The notes under the pieces are model-generated. The model was not told the DNA's origin. It made no database searches and worked only from the letters and a program-made list of their open reading frames with translations. From Macrolepiota albuminosa (taxonomy: Eukaryota > Basidiomycota > Agaricomycetes > Agaricales > Agaricaceae): a stretch of DNA of 64,000 nt. The translations under genes were made by a program, and so were the position numbers. This document shows, in pieces, positions 53,599 through 64,000 of this stretch. Within the stretch, counting starts at the first letter, position 1. Each line of letters opens with the position of its first letter. Location: assembly GCA_027475525.1 (NCBI GenBank), contig JAMWFC010000117.1, positions 4,884,183-4,948,182 of the forward strand, written 5' to 3'.

Positions 53599-55586
53599 AT
53601 GGCTATGTGAACTCACACCCATTACTCCACAGGCTACCAGACCGACCCTTACAGATGTCTAGTCCCTGACTACTACTCCACACAGACCCCCCACTCCATC
53701 TACCCACCTCTCTCATACGAACCCCAATGCCTCCACCACCACTGAGCCCCTGACCTGTCCCTCTATGACCTAGGGCCCTCAGCCAGCTGGGCCCCTCCAC
53801 CCAACCTAGCCATGGCCCAACCTGTAGAGGCCCCCTTGTACTGAAGCATCTCCAGGGGTCTACCAGAGACCCTACTCATCCTCAGTGGACCTCGCCCAAT
53901 ACCCCCCAGTGAGGGTCCCTTTGTCTCCACACCCTACTATGGTTATTAATACCCTGTCCCCCAACCCCACAGACCCCCCAACTACGACTACCCCCCTCGA
54001 CACAACCTGGCCACCACCCCACCCACACAGACCTCTCTATTGCTGATGGAACAATGACGCTTCAAAGAGTATGAACACCAATGGGACGAGGTGCTCCACT
54101 TGCTCAGAATCTTGCCGGAGAACTTTGCACAATGGACAAGGTTGTTACTCACAGAATTTGGACACAACAACTTTGAAGGCACTCTGGAGGACTGGGCCTA
54201 CTGCTTGGTCAAATTTGGGGATTGACTCACACAAGGAGAACTCCCAGAACAGGCCATGGTAAAGTACAGGCACAACACAATCCTCCATGAGGAGCTGCAG
54301 CAACTGCTCGATAAAGTCCACGTGTCCTCCTCTTCTTGACCCCTCAACGACCCTGCAGACCCCAGTCACTCAATTTACATCTGACAGGAACCTCCAGAAC
54401 CTGCCCTGGCAGCCCCTGTGGTCCCAACCCTGAAGCAACAACAACAGGAAGAATGACAGAATGCCTCGGCCATACTGTGGTCCCTCAACCCAATGGGAGG
54501 GCTATTTGATCAGCCCGCTACCCACACAGTAGATTTGTTGACTTGCTGTAGGGCTAACTCCATCCCTAGCACCTTTGAGACCTGGGGACAGCCCTAGAGA
54601 CCCCTGGAACCACTTCCACAAATGGACAACGCCTGACTCCAGGCAGACACTCCTAGTATGGACAACATGCTGTGCTACATCAATGAGCTCACTCAAGGGA
54701 ACAACAAACCATGCCCCGCACCCGTGACAACCCTGGCACCATCACCCACATCTGCCCTGGCCTCTCCTGAGCCCAACTTCCATCACAACTCCCCGCTCCA
54801 CTTTGATCTGCGGAACCTCCCATGGCCCCCAATGCAAGCTTGACCCTTCCGAGTTGAACACCCCCCACGCAACCCGGCACCTGACCCAGCACCCAACCCA
54901 CCCCAGATCGACTCAGCACTGCCAAACCCTCCCTGACCACCTCCACCACCCCCAGTTGACCCCCAAGGATGACCCCCCACCTATGCTGCCCCCTGCATGG
55001 AGACCCGGACCTCCCCCTGACAGGAATGAACCCCCTTGAGACAACAAGCCTCCAGGCCATGGACCCCCAGGTGAGCGACCTGGAGGAGGCCCTCCAGGAG
55101 GGTGGAGTCCTGCTCTTGGCACTCCTGCAACGCAGCAGGACCAGACGACACCTGTGACGCCCTCGCCCACAAAGGACGCCTGGATATTCAAAAGCCCAAT
55201 GCATTTACAGGCCAGGACCCCTGGAAATGACGTACCTTCCTGACTCATTGTCTTGATACGTTTTAGGCAAAGCCACTCACATTTCAGGTTGACAGCTTCA
55301 GGGTGGCCTTCGCTGCCTTGTACCTCCAGGGGATCATCTTTGACCACTACACAGCCCTCCTCAAATTTGACCCCAACAACCCAGCACTCTTCTGCTGGCA
55401 AGCCTTTGTTGACGAGTTCTCCAGGAAGCTCAGGATCTACGACACCGTGGCCAAGGCTGGGGACAACCTTTTTAACCTCCGGATGCGTTCCAAAGAATGC
55501 TTCACCACTTTCATCATACATTTTGAGAAGGAAGCTTATGAGACAGGCTGGAACTATAGCACCCTCTGGTATGCCCTCCACCGTTG
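53599..55586 (+). pseudogene. Gypsy-B Gag
   Basis: Colinear with the gypsy-A Gag: ATG 53599, THTHYSTGYQTDPYRC, helical EYEHQWDEVLHLLRI, Pro-rich linker, then capsid region AKPLTFQVDSFRVAFAALYL (after TAG at 55264-55266) to NYSTLWYALHR. Many stops. The TAG lies at the same codon as in gypsy-A. Confidence 0.8.
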
Positions 55587-56510
55587 ATGACGCCCAAATC
55601 GAGCTGGGCGCTGCGTGGACTATCACTAGTGCAGCTACTTAGCCGATATAGCTTTGGGCATGCTAAGTGTGTGAGAGAGTCCCAGACAGGTCCCAGAGAA
55701 CACATGGTAGGCAAGAGGTTGGTGGCAAGGAAAGTTAGTGATTGGAGGCACTTGCGTAAGGCTCCAAAATGTGGCTACAGGGTGCTAAAAGTCGCTAAGG
55801 GGGAGCGCTAAGAGCGTGGGAAAGTCGCTAAGGAAGGCGCTAAGAGGTGCAGGAAAGGGTCGCTAAGAGGCGCTAAGTGTTAGCACCTAGAACATGATAA
55901 TAAAAGGATGAGATTGCTTAGCGGATCTAAGCACAAAAGCCAAGCCATAGTTGCAAGGCGCTAGAGAGAGAGAGATATAGAAAACTAGAGCAGAGTCTCC
56001 TTGCTTGACATGGTCAACAAGAGGTAGTCTGTTGTGTATGGAGACCAAAATGTTGAGATATAATCCCTACTGCCAAATTGATTCCCTGTACTACTAACAA
56101 AAAGTAGGTATTTATAGTAAAGAAAGTTAGCCGACGCTAAGAGGTTAAGCACAGCTAAAGGGTGGTGAACTGATAAAAATGTAAGTAAATGCGGTGAATT
56201 GAATTGTATAGTAAAAAGGTCCGTAATGATGCTGTCACAGAAATACTTCATGTCTGTGTAAATGTATAGCCTTGAAGTGCAAGTGGCAAGGTGCGGCGAG
56301 GTGTCAATAGTGGTGCGAAGAATAAGTGGTGCCATAAAAAGTGGTCTAAGAGTAATTGGAGTCTGTAGCTGCAAGTTATTAGTGTAAAAATATGAGAAAA
56401 ATAGCATTGGAAGCCCTAGAGCATGGCGCTTCTGGTGGTACTAGTGGGCCGATGTGAGGTGTGGGTATTGGTGCTATCTGTAGCCAGCCACAATGCAGGC
56501 TCATTATTGG
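55587..56510. repeat. Unclassified ~920-bp insertion replacing the gypsy-B Gag/protease junction
   Basis: Sequence begins TGATGACGCCCAAATCGAGC and returns to gypsy-B at GAAGACGCACTAAAT. It contains many dispersed GCTAAG hexamers between 55650 and 55960, AT-rich DNA afterwards, and no domain. The Gag C-terminus and knuckle are missing, so insertion came with a deletion. Could be a solo LTR of an unknown family. Confidence 0.5.
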
Positions 56511-56938
56511 AAGACGCACTAAATCATGGAATCAACCCCGACATCTTCTCTGCCCCAGTCTCTCACCTACGCTCAACAACACTTGCACTGGACACCCTCA
56601 CAGCTTACCTACCCTCCCACTCCTTGCACTCCCTTCTCCTGAAAACCCACATCACCCCCTCCCAAGACCCCCTCAACACCCTTGTCAATAGTAGTGCCAC
56701 GGACAACTTTATTGACAAGGCCTAGTCCTCCTCCACCCTGGAGCCCGTCCAACAACTCCTGATACCCATCTGACTTTGCCTCTTTGATGGAGATGCCTCT
56801 GTAGCCGGAGATATCACTCATTTCATGTGTATGCCTGTTACCTTTGCCAACAGACAAACTCACACTCTCTGGCTGCTGGTAACCAAACTCCACCCCTCCA
56901 CACGCCTCAGAGGGTCTCGGCGCTGAGGAGGGGCATGA
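56511..56938 (+). pseudogene. Gypsy-B protease relic and polypurine region
   Basis: NTLVNSSATDNFIDKA corresponds to NTLVDSGATDNFIDEAW of gypsy-A; the catalytic Asp and Gly are lost. Upstream INPDIFSAPVSHLRSTTL shows the uninterrupted protease leader that gypsy-A has in its +1 frame. After LVTKLHPS it jumps to a CTCGGCGCTGAGGAGGGG tract next to the LTR. Confidence 0.75.
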
Positions 56939-57726
56939 TGTCATGACCCCTCCTACCCAGAACCACCCCAGGACACCCCTGGGACTCCATCCGGGACTCT
57001 CCTGCCAACCCCACAACACACCTCCTGCCATCAGGACTGCCACCACCACCATCAAGCCCCGCCATCACACTGCATCCCCTGACAGTCCCACTACACAAAT
57101 CCTGGGGCTACCCACCCGCACATGCTGATCACTGGATCACGCCAACTACCCTGGCCATCAAGCATCACAACACCCTTCCATGCCAATTGATCATGCATCC
57201 TGCATGCGCAATTCCCGATATATAGTTTCCCCCCCCCTTCTGCCACTGCCCATTAACTCCTGAAACCACCCCAGACATCTGAGAACCCCTCAGGAACCTG
57301 GAGCAGCCACCCCTGGTATTTAAGAGTAGCTACCCACTTGTCATACGCTAGTCTTGATATTAAATTTGATTGCTTGCATGCCCTTGATTGACTGGTACAC
57401 ACTGACTAGTATGCTTGACTGGCATGCTTCAACTAGCATGCTCAACTTGTTTGCATGCTCCTAAGATTGGTATGCACTTTGCGACTTAAACTTCACTAAC
57501 TAGGTCTCGTCCTAAAATCTCCGGTTCTCGACTCAACTCCACCCCCTTAATTCTTCAAACTTCATCCAATTCCCAGACTAAGTCCCTCACCCCGGGAATC
57601 CCCCTGTTCATGTCTTGAACTCTGGAGCTCAGTCTAAAGTTCCAGACACCTGAGTATCCATAGATCAAGTCTGCCTTGTAAGGGCATTGCTTTCCCAGAA
57701 AGCCCCTGACTCAGCAGAACCTGACA
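56939..57726 (+). repeat. 3' LTR of gypsy-B
   Basis: TGTCATGACCCCTCC...CCTGACA, about 788 bp. Colinear with the gypsy-A LTR, including CTAGTCTTGATATTA, the self-primer sequence, near 57350. The base following is the target sequence ATTTT. Confidence 0.85.
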
Positions 57727-58007
57727 ATTTTCACCTCAATTGCCAACAGGAAATGCTTGCTGGATCCTATGCAGGCTGGGGAAAACTGGACGATCTACTC
57801 CTGACAGAATTCTGTCTGGGCAATGCATGCCCACCAGCCACTTCTTGCAAGCCTGCAGGACGATGGGAGCATGATGTCAGTTCAGAGACGTGCTTTGCAT
57901 TCAACAAAGAGACATGCACAACGTCTCTGTGCCCTGACGGTCATGTCCACAAGTGTCATAAGTGCAACAACAAGGAGCATGCAGAGAAGGACTGTAAAAA
58001 GACCTGA
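57727..58007 (+). pseudogene. DIRS-like Gag C-terminal part with Cys/His motif
   Basis: Begins at the LTR end: FHLNCQQEMLAGSYAGWGKL, then CFAFNKETCTTSLCPDGHVH and KCHKCNNKEHAEKDC, an array of C-x-x-x-x-x-x-C and C-x2-C-x4-H-x4-C type motifs. It joins in frame to the minus-strand piece at 60254 if the gypsy insertion and an inversion are undone. Confidence 0.6.
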
Positions 58008-58830
58008 AAGCATGCACCAGCAGGCTTGGAGCCTGCCCTACAGGTCCAATCTTCAGTTTCAGTCTCTTTATCCCAGTTCTACTATCCCAGCCTTGTCAAT
58101 GCCCAGCTCTTTCCTCCAGGGCTGCCACTGCCATTGCATCCCAATTCTAATTTATGCTGCAACACCACACCTATTCTGTCTTCTCAGCACTCAGTCTCCT
58201 TGCCCCTAGTCTTCAACGCCTGTTCCTATTACTTACATGACTATCTCAATGCTGTATTTGTATCAGCTATACTCAATATTATGTGAGTATTGGATTTATT
58301 AGCAACAACCACTGTAAGGGCGACCTCTAGAGGCTGTGGCTCAGTCACACAGCTGGCAGAGGGAGATTTAAAGTGTATTAGAGTATGTACTGACAATATC
58401 ATAATAACTATTCACCTGGCAGAGGGGGATCCAAAGAGAACAAGTCTAGGGATTCCCTATGCCAGGTTGGATGCTTCTGTGGCTCCTGAAGCATGGGAAA
58501 CAACTGTACAGTACAACAAAACCTTAAAAACTCGAAAATTGACTAACCAAACAACTGTGCAAACAAGGCAGGAAAACTCCGGACTTTAGAAGTCAGAAAG
58601 GCAAACTCCAGCTTATATAAGCAGTCTGGAAGTGGTGCTGAAGGGCCCACACTTGTCTGAATGGTAGCTAAAGAACCAGAGCATCTCAAGGGCTGAGAGT
58701 AGTACTAACAGATAGTGTTGAAAGAATAAAAACAGTAAAATGAAATAATGTCAGAAGAAATAAGAGAATGAATGAAGGGAGAGTGAAGAGATAAGGAGTG
58801 AGAACAGGAAGAAATGAGGAGTCCCCTGAC
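58008..58830. other. DIRS-like interior, no intact frame
   Basis: Eroded sequence between Gag and RT remnants. Two similar CTGGCAGAGGGRGATYYAAAG pieces occur at about 58349 and 58419. No domain seen. Confidence 0.35.
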
Positions 58831-58839
58831 AACCACCAT

Positions 58840-59480
58840 CAGTCTTGCCAAAACCTTAAGTCCTCTTTTGATAACACTCCTTTTATGGAGACATCCATTC
58901 TCTCCCTTGTCAAACACTCACATGCCATGGGACCTTTTGATTCTCTCCCCTTTCCTGACTTTTGCTGCTTGCAGTGGAGTAGAAGAGGAATCCTGCAAAG
59001 CTGTGCTTGATTAATTATCTGTCTTGGCCCAAGGCATCTTCAGTTAATGATAGTATCTCTGACAGTGAGGGTCATATCATGTATGACATGTTTTCTAAGG
59101 CCTTGAATGATATCCGCCAGCTGGGACAAGGCACTTTGATGGCCAAACTTGACCTCAAAGACACTTTTTGTCACATCCCCATGCAAGTCAAAGATTGGCA
59201 TCTTCTTAGTTTCAAATGGGGCTCAACGTTTTATTACCTTATCATACTGGCATTCAGTCTCAAATCCACGCCCTATATCTTTAACCTCTTTGCTGAGGCT
59301 TTGCACTGGATCATCCAGTGCCACAGTTCCACTCCACTTTGACACTATCTAGATGATTTCCTCCTCATGTTCTCCCCCTCCACTCCCCTTTCAATGCCAA
59401 TGGCAGCCATTGAATGGGTTTTGAGTCTTGGTGCTCCTCTCTTTAACATGTGTTTTACCATGCACACTCTTCCTCTCCCT
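58840..59480 (+). pseudogene. DIRS-like reverse transcriptase fragment
   Basis: Reads HSHAMGPFDSLPFPDF, then YLSWPKASSVNDSISD, MAKLDLKDTFCHIPMQVKDW with HLLSFKW, and IFNLFAEALHWIIQCH. After a one-base shift, HYLDDFLLMFSP holds the Y-x-D-D catalytic motif near 59350. The A-K-L-D-L-K-D-x-F...D-W-H-L-L pattern is typical of DIRS-type RT in basidiomycetes rather than gypsy or copia. The frame is lost at 59488, where an inverted gypsy LTR begins. Confidence 0.7.
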
Positions 59481-59487
59481 CTCCTTA

Positions 59488-60253
59488 GGAAAGCAACGCC
59501 CTTATGAGGCAGACTTGATTTATGGATACTCAGGTATCTGGAACTCTGGACTGAGCTCCAGGGTTCAAGACGCAAACAGGGGAATTCCCAGGATGAGAGA
59601 CTTAGTCTGGGGATCAGATGAAGTTAGAAGAATTAAGGGGATGGAGTCGAGTCAAGAACTGGAGGTTTTAGGACAAGACCTGGTTAGTGAAGTTTAAGTC
59701 ATGAAGTGTGTACCAATCTTAAGAGCACACAAACAAGTTGAGTGTGCCAGTCAAAGCATGCCAGTCAAGTGTACCAGTCAGTGCATACCCATCAATCAAA
59801 GGGCATGCAAGCAATCAAATGTAATATCAAGACTAGCATACGACAAGTGGGTAGCTACTCTTAAATACTGGGGGTGGCTGCTTCGGGTTCCTGAGGGGTT
59901 CCAGGATGTCTGGGGTGGTTCTAGGAGTTAATGGGCAGTAGCAGAAGGGGAGGGAAACTATATATTGGGAATTGCGCATGCAGGGCACATGATCAGTTGA
60001 TGTGGAAGAGTGTCATGATGCTTGATGGCCAGGGTAGTTGGCATGATCCAGTGATCAGCATATGCGGGTGGGTAGCCCCAGAGTTTGTGTAGTGGGGCTG
60101 TCAGGGGGTGCAGTGTGATGGCAGGGCTTGATGCACGTGATGGCGGTGGTGGCAGTCCTGATGGCAGGAGGTGTGTTGTGGGGTTGGCAGGGGAGTCCCG
60201 TATGGAGTCTCAGGGGTGTCCTGGGGTGGTTCTGGATAGGAGGGGTCATGACA
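59488..60253 (-). repeat. Inverted gypsy LTR lacking its last ~32 bp
   Basis: On the minus strand it starts TGTCATGACCCC at 60253 and matches the gypsy-B LTR to GGGCGTTGCTTTC at 59488. The last part of the LTR is absent here, while about 26 bp of just such an end sit at 53535-53560. The flank ATTTT (60254-60258, minus) equals the flank of the 3' LTR at 57727-57731. Confidence 0.8.
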
Positions 60254-60740
60254 AAAATGGATGTGGTACTGAAGGACTGCCGTCCATTTGTACTTCTGAT
60301 TGAGCATCATGAGATGTGATACATATCAGGCAGCACTGTGGCCAATGACGAATATAGCGTGAGCATCTTTCAAGGAAGCTGCAAAGGCTTGGAGTACTGA
60401 GAAGTATATGGAGAGTGGGATAAGGAGGGTGTGGAGAGCCAGGTAGTCTTTGGTGCTGGCAATTCATGAGCTGCTAGCATCTACTCGCTCTAAATCTACC
60501 TGCCTGAATTTTGACGTGAGATCAAGTTTGCAGAGGTCAAGGGGGCAGAACTTATGGCATGTGATATCTAGTAGCAAGCTCATCTTGATTGCAGGAAAGA
60601 GGGCAGGTAGCAACTTATCAGCACAGGATTGATTAGTAGAGATGAAGGCTGGAAACAATAGAGGAGGGAGTAGCCTGCGGTCTGAAGGCCGGTGCAAGGT
60701 TTGATGACTGGTTGGCCAGAGCTGCAAGAGCGTGAAACAT
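60254..60740 (-). pseudogene. DIRS-like Gag N-terminal part
   Basis: In minus-strand frames: KMSLLLDITCHKFCPLDLCK, then YLALHTLLIPLSIYFSVLQA, and KDAHAIFVIGHSAA followed by MMLNQKYKWTAVLQYHIHF, which ends at the gypsy LTR. It is continued by HLNCQQEMLA at 57732 on the + strand. Stops at about 60330 and 60467 show that it is inactive. Confidence 0.55.
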
Positions 60741-61082
60741 GATTAGCATGCCAGCAAGTGAAGCATTACCCTGTGCTGTAGGGGATGCAGCTTAAGGCTG
60801 AGTTTCTATGGCATCAGAGCTAGATCCAGGCTGGTTTGACTTGGACATGAGGTGTCATGATGATGGGGGAGACGTGGAAGGTGGGAGAGGCAGCAATGTT
60901 GGAATGGATAGTGGATTTGAAGATAAAGAGTGGTGGGATGCTGGAGCAAACTGACCATTTGACAAGCATAGGCGACTTGAACTACACATGATGCCTGTTG
61001 ATGAATGCCTCCAGCAGAAATAAAAAGCCAAGTCCAATTGGACTGATGAGCTCTATGTCAGTAGAGAAAGGAAGCAGGATGT

Positions 61083-61195
61083 GCTTGCCATGGGCATGAC
61101 CACAACCACTATCACAGATGCTGGCACAACTACAACTACAACCACTATCACAGATGCTGGCACAACTACAACCACAACCACTAGAGTTGCAGTCC
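61083..61195 (+). repeat. Short minisatellite
   Basis: Units of about 33-36 bp with CCACTATCACAGATGCTGGC and ACAACTACAACTACAA, roughly three copies. Confidence 0.8.
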
Positions 61196-61199
61196 AGAC

Positions 61200-62926
61200 T
61201 TGACAAGGAGTATACTTGCCTGCTTGAAGATTGTCGTGTGCTTTGTCATTTTGTCTTTCCAACTATTATCTTTTTGGAATCCAGCATGTGCTCAGTCTGT
61301 GCCAGACATCTTGGCTACTGCTTGCCATTTGAATCTGTGCAAAGTAGTTCTGGTCCTCCTCATCTTTCTCTTGGCTCTGCAATGTTGGGTTGGACGTGTG
61401 CAAATCAAAAGAGAACTCTTGACTCTGCAGGTCCTTCCAGACCTTTTCTATCTCAGAATGTAAATTGGCTCAGGAACTTTGGTAGGCATAAGTCTGTGCT
61501 CGTTGTGTCAACATGGATGAAATATGGATCTAGAATGAGTATGTGATTGTTGATAGTTGGGTGTAGCAGATGTGGCAGCACACGAGCACATACATGACAC
61601 CTGTTTGCTGGCACTTGCACATTTTTCATTCTTGCACCATGTACATGTTCTTACCAATTACCACCTTGCTTAGGCCCTTTTTGAGGAAGACTTGGCCAGA
61701 TTTAAAGCAAGGAGAGACAGAGGAAGTAAGGCATGCTATCTACTTGCATTGGAAAGAAAAATTCAGCCAACTGCTGAGTTTAGTGAGCAATCTACCTCAT
61801 AACCTATTTCATTTTTTGAACTTCCACCAGTCTGTAACCACAATAGGGTTGGTACTATTGCTACCACTCTTTTACAAGTTTCAATCATCCACAGATTGTA
61901 TATTGGGGCAATGGCAATTTCTCAAGAAATCATTGCACAGTTTTTGCTACTCTTCTCCTTTTCCTATATGGTTTGTATACTTATCTCAACCCTCCACCTG
62001 TCTGGGATGAACTATCTGCAGTTTTCTATGAGTTTGCCATCTGCTATTTTGATTATTAATATTAGTTCTGAAAATCAAGGAATACTATGGAAGCCCATTT
62101 GGAGTGACTATATTTATTCCGACAATTTTGACTTATGTAGCCTATGGTGCTTTGTTCTTTGCCATCCTTATCAATACCCTCTTTGGATAATCTCTCTTGC
62201 TCCTGTTCCTCATTATTGGCATTTTGGTGGCTGACCCATGTATTAGCAAGACTGATTGCATTTAATGTACAATATATTGTTGCCTATTGCTACATTAGCT
62301 GCACATAAGTGTACCAGACTGCTGAGGAAGAAGATCAGCGTCATGCTCATTGATGTGATAGTATTTCTAATTAAGAAATATTTAAAGAATTTCTAATCGG
62401 TCTTTTTTTAGAAATATATCATGTTTTTACAATTTATTTTTCTAAAACAACACAAAAAAAGTTTACTGAAAAACATTTGATAAAAAAATTACAAAGGTAA
62501 CTTTAGAAAAACCAAAAGATACATGTGCCATATTTTTCAAGAAACAGTCTAGAAACACAATTTGTATTCTCCATGTATTTCTCAAGAAATAGAAAAAGAA
62601 AATTTTTAAAAATAGCTCAAGAAACACACAAAAAACACAATAAGTGTTTTTTTTTACTATTTCTTAATTTATACTTTTAGTTTTTCGAGAAAAACACTTG
62701 TTGGAAGTCACATGACCTATTTCTAATAGATGTTTCTCCAGAAATCTTCACCATGCCCTGAAGTGTAGGTAACTGTATATGCATAGAACAAACTTGATAG
62801 TTCTTATGTCTGTCAGTATAATAGTACTGTCATTATCATCTCAATTGTCACTTTCTGAAAAATATGTGTCCATTAAATATTTGTTGTCATTGATTAACTC
62901 TTGGTAGTAGGACTCTAGTGCAATCA
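61200..62926. other. No gene recognised
   Basis: A hydrophobic 112-residue frame (61896-62234) and a 146-residue frame (61570-62010) overlap in different phases, and neither matches anything I know. 62340-62780 is very AT-rich with many TTTCTAATTAAGAAA-like short inverted repeats. Confidence 0.4.
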
Positions 62927-62998
62927 TAGGTAAGTAACATCACATTTAAACTAGCATTTGCTATCATCATTTAGTTTAAATGTGATGTTACTTACCTA
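62927..62998. repeat. Perfect 27-bp inverted repeat with 18-nt loop
   Basis: TAGGTAAGTAACATCACATT and seven further bases (62927-62953) pair without mismatch with 62972-62998. The loop is 62954-62971. Confidence 0.95.
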
Positions 62999-63572
62999 TT
63001 TTTATATTAGAGTCGTCAACTGCTCACTCTTTATTTTTACTTTATTGACAGCTACTTGTGATAAGTAAGGCTGTAATGTCAGTAGAAAATTTAATATTGA
63101 GAATAGTGCTTGCCTGCATTATTGACAACTTCTTCTGCACAGACTAAAAAGCTGTACACTGTAAACAATCAATCAAAGTTGTATCTAAAAGAAGCAATAA
63201 ATAAAATTGTCACATATATCTTTTGTTGTTTTTCTTCATGGCACAATACTTTTTTAACATGGATTTTAGCTCTATCTTTGTATATCTGTCAATTGAAGAA
63301 GATGAGGAGTTGGCTGGTGCAGAAGATTGGTTCTGATTTGTGTTCATGAGAGGAGATCTGAGTTGCAAATGGAGTGTTGAGATGTGTTTTAATAGTGATT
63401 GCCTTATGTCAATTGAGATATGTTTGCACATTATACTGGTATATTGTATAGTTGCAAAAGATTTCTATGGAAGTCATGAGATCGATGGTGATTTGATGTC
63501 AATTGAATTAGGTTACTAATATACTAAAGAGTATTTTTTAACTTTATTTATAAAAATAGCAATTGCAGAAAA

Positions 63573-63768
63573 GATAATGGACGTACTTAATAGTCTGAGA
63601 AGTTCATGCCATATGTTCAGTCTTGAATTAGAAAAGGTAATAGATATATTGAATAGTCTGAGAAGTTTACATCACTTGGTTAGCCTTGAGCTAGAATATG
63701 AATAGAAGAGGTAATGGATGTACTGAATAATTTGAGAAGGTTATGTCACTTTGTCAGCCTTGAATTGG
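63573..63768 (+). repeat. Three degenerate tandem repeats
   Basis: Units of about 60-75 bp share TAATGGATGTACT, TAGTCTGAGAAG and CAGCCTTGAATT. The remainder of 63000-64000 shows no gene; the 63110-63349 frame is unsupported. Confidence 0.65.
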
Positions 63769-64000
63769 GCTGTGCAAGTAATGTTGAGAATCGGATGGAT
63801 TGGACAATAACTTTTTGGTCTGAATTTGAAAATGTTGAGAAATAAGCACCAAGCACTTGGTGTGTTTATTCAAAGAAGTGGTATTGCAAAAGACGTCAGT
63901 GGATAGAAGGGCGTTGGATTTATAAAGTGGATTGAGTCTTTGTTATGTGATTTGTTGAAAGCATTTGTGGATTCAAGTTGGTGGTTGTTTGTTGGAGGTA

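Larger units (their letters stand above)
53535..57726 (+). mobile_element. Gypsy-B: old, deleted relative of gypsy-A
   Basis: Only about 26 bp of the 5' LTR end remain (CCCCCAACTCAGC...CTGACA, 53535-53560). The primer site (AATATCAAGACT), Gag, an inserted foreign block (55587-56510), a protease relic and the 3' LTR (56939-57726) follow. RT, RNase H, integrase and any passenger gene are gone: the protease relic jumps straight to the polypurine region. The rest of the 5' LTR probably lies inverted at 59488-60253. Confidence 0.8.

Noticed and set aside
61896..62234. Hydrophobic 112-residue ORF as a membrane transporter
   Set aside because: An overlapping frame is equally open, no transporter motif is visible, and the region is AT-rich repeat DNA.

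Overview
The window looks like a repeat-dense nuclear scaffold of a filamentous basidiomycete, most likely an agaricomycete. Evidence: short introns (about 44-65 nt) with GTRAGT donors and CTAAC-like branch sites; an aminoglycoside-phosphotransferase/protein-kinase-like gene with an H-N-D-x4-N loop; a JmjC-like repeat gene; chromodomain Ty3/gypsy elements; a large Helitron; DIRS-like and copia elements. No rRNA, tRNA, prokaryotic operon or CRISPR was seen. One 100-N gap lies at 23528-23627.

Layout. 1-2.2 kb: eroded exons of two ordinary spliced genes. 2.3-7.3 kb: a decayed copia element (+), split by a solo LTR of another family and ending in a minisatellite-bearing repeat. 7.4-9.5 kb: an unrecognised gene and a kinase-like gene (both -). 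9.5-15.1 kb: AT-rich DNA without recognisable genes but with hairpins and repeats. 15.2-23.5 kb: a Helitron Rep-helicase pseudogene (-) with a cysteine-protease-like C-terminus, spliced in frame behind JmjC-like exons. 24.4-37.5 kb: a Cys-cluster/coiled-coil gene interrupted by a young 10.9 kb gypsy element with a TGCAC target duplication. 38-42 kb: intergenic DNA, a second copy of the minisatellite-bearing repeat, and the 3' end of an unknown gene. 42.1-49.8 kb: three-level nest (-): copia-C, into which copia-B inserted, into which a solo LTR inserted. 50-64 kb: DIRS-like gag and RT pieces, a carbamoyl-phosphate-synthase pseudogene fragment, a rearranged second gypsy copy, and gene-poor DNA.

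The most unusual object is the gypsy element at 25718-36654. Behind integrase it carries, on the antisense strand, an apparently intact four-exon gene (34039-35799) encoding a Cys-cluster, coiled-coil protein. That gene has the same domain order and the same three intron positions and phases (1, 0, 1) as the gene the element inserted into. The element also has a predicted Tf1-like self-priming site and two tandem aspartic-protease domains.

Two patterns cut across the window. First, fourteen head-to-tail duplications all have a period of exactly 77 bp. Several break reading frames, and two sit in one LTR of a pair whose lengths become identical (725 bp) when they are removed. I read them as k=77 assembly joins rather than biology. 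Second, most premature stops in the Helitron and copia-B are TGA where arginine is expected, consistent with CGA to TGA, and five of six differences between the young LTRs are CpG transitions. Decay therefore seems dominated by CpG deamination or a RIP-like process.
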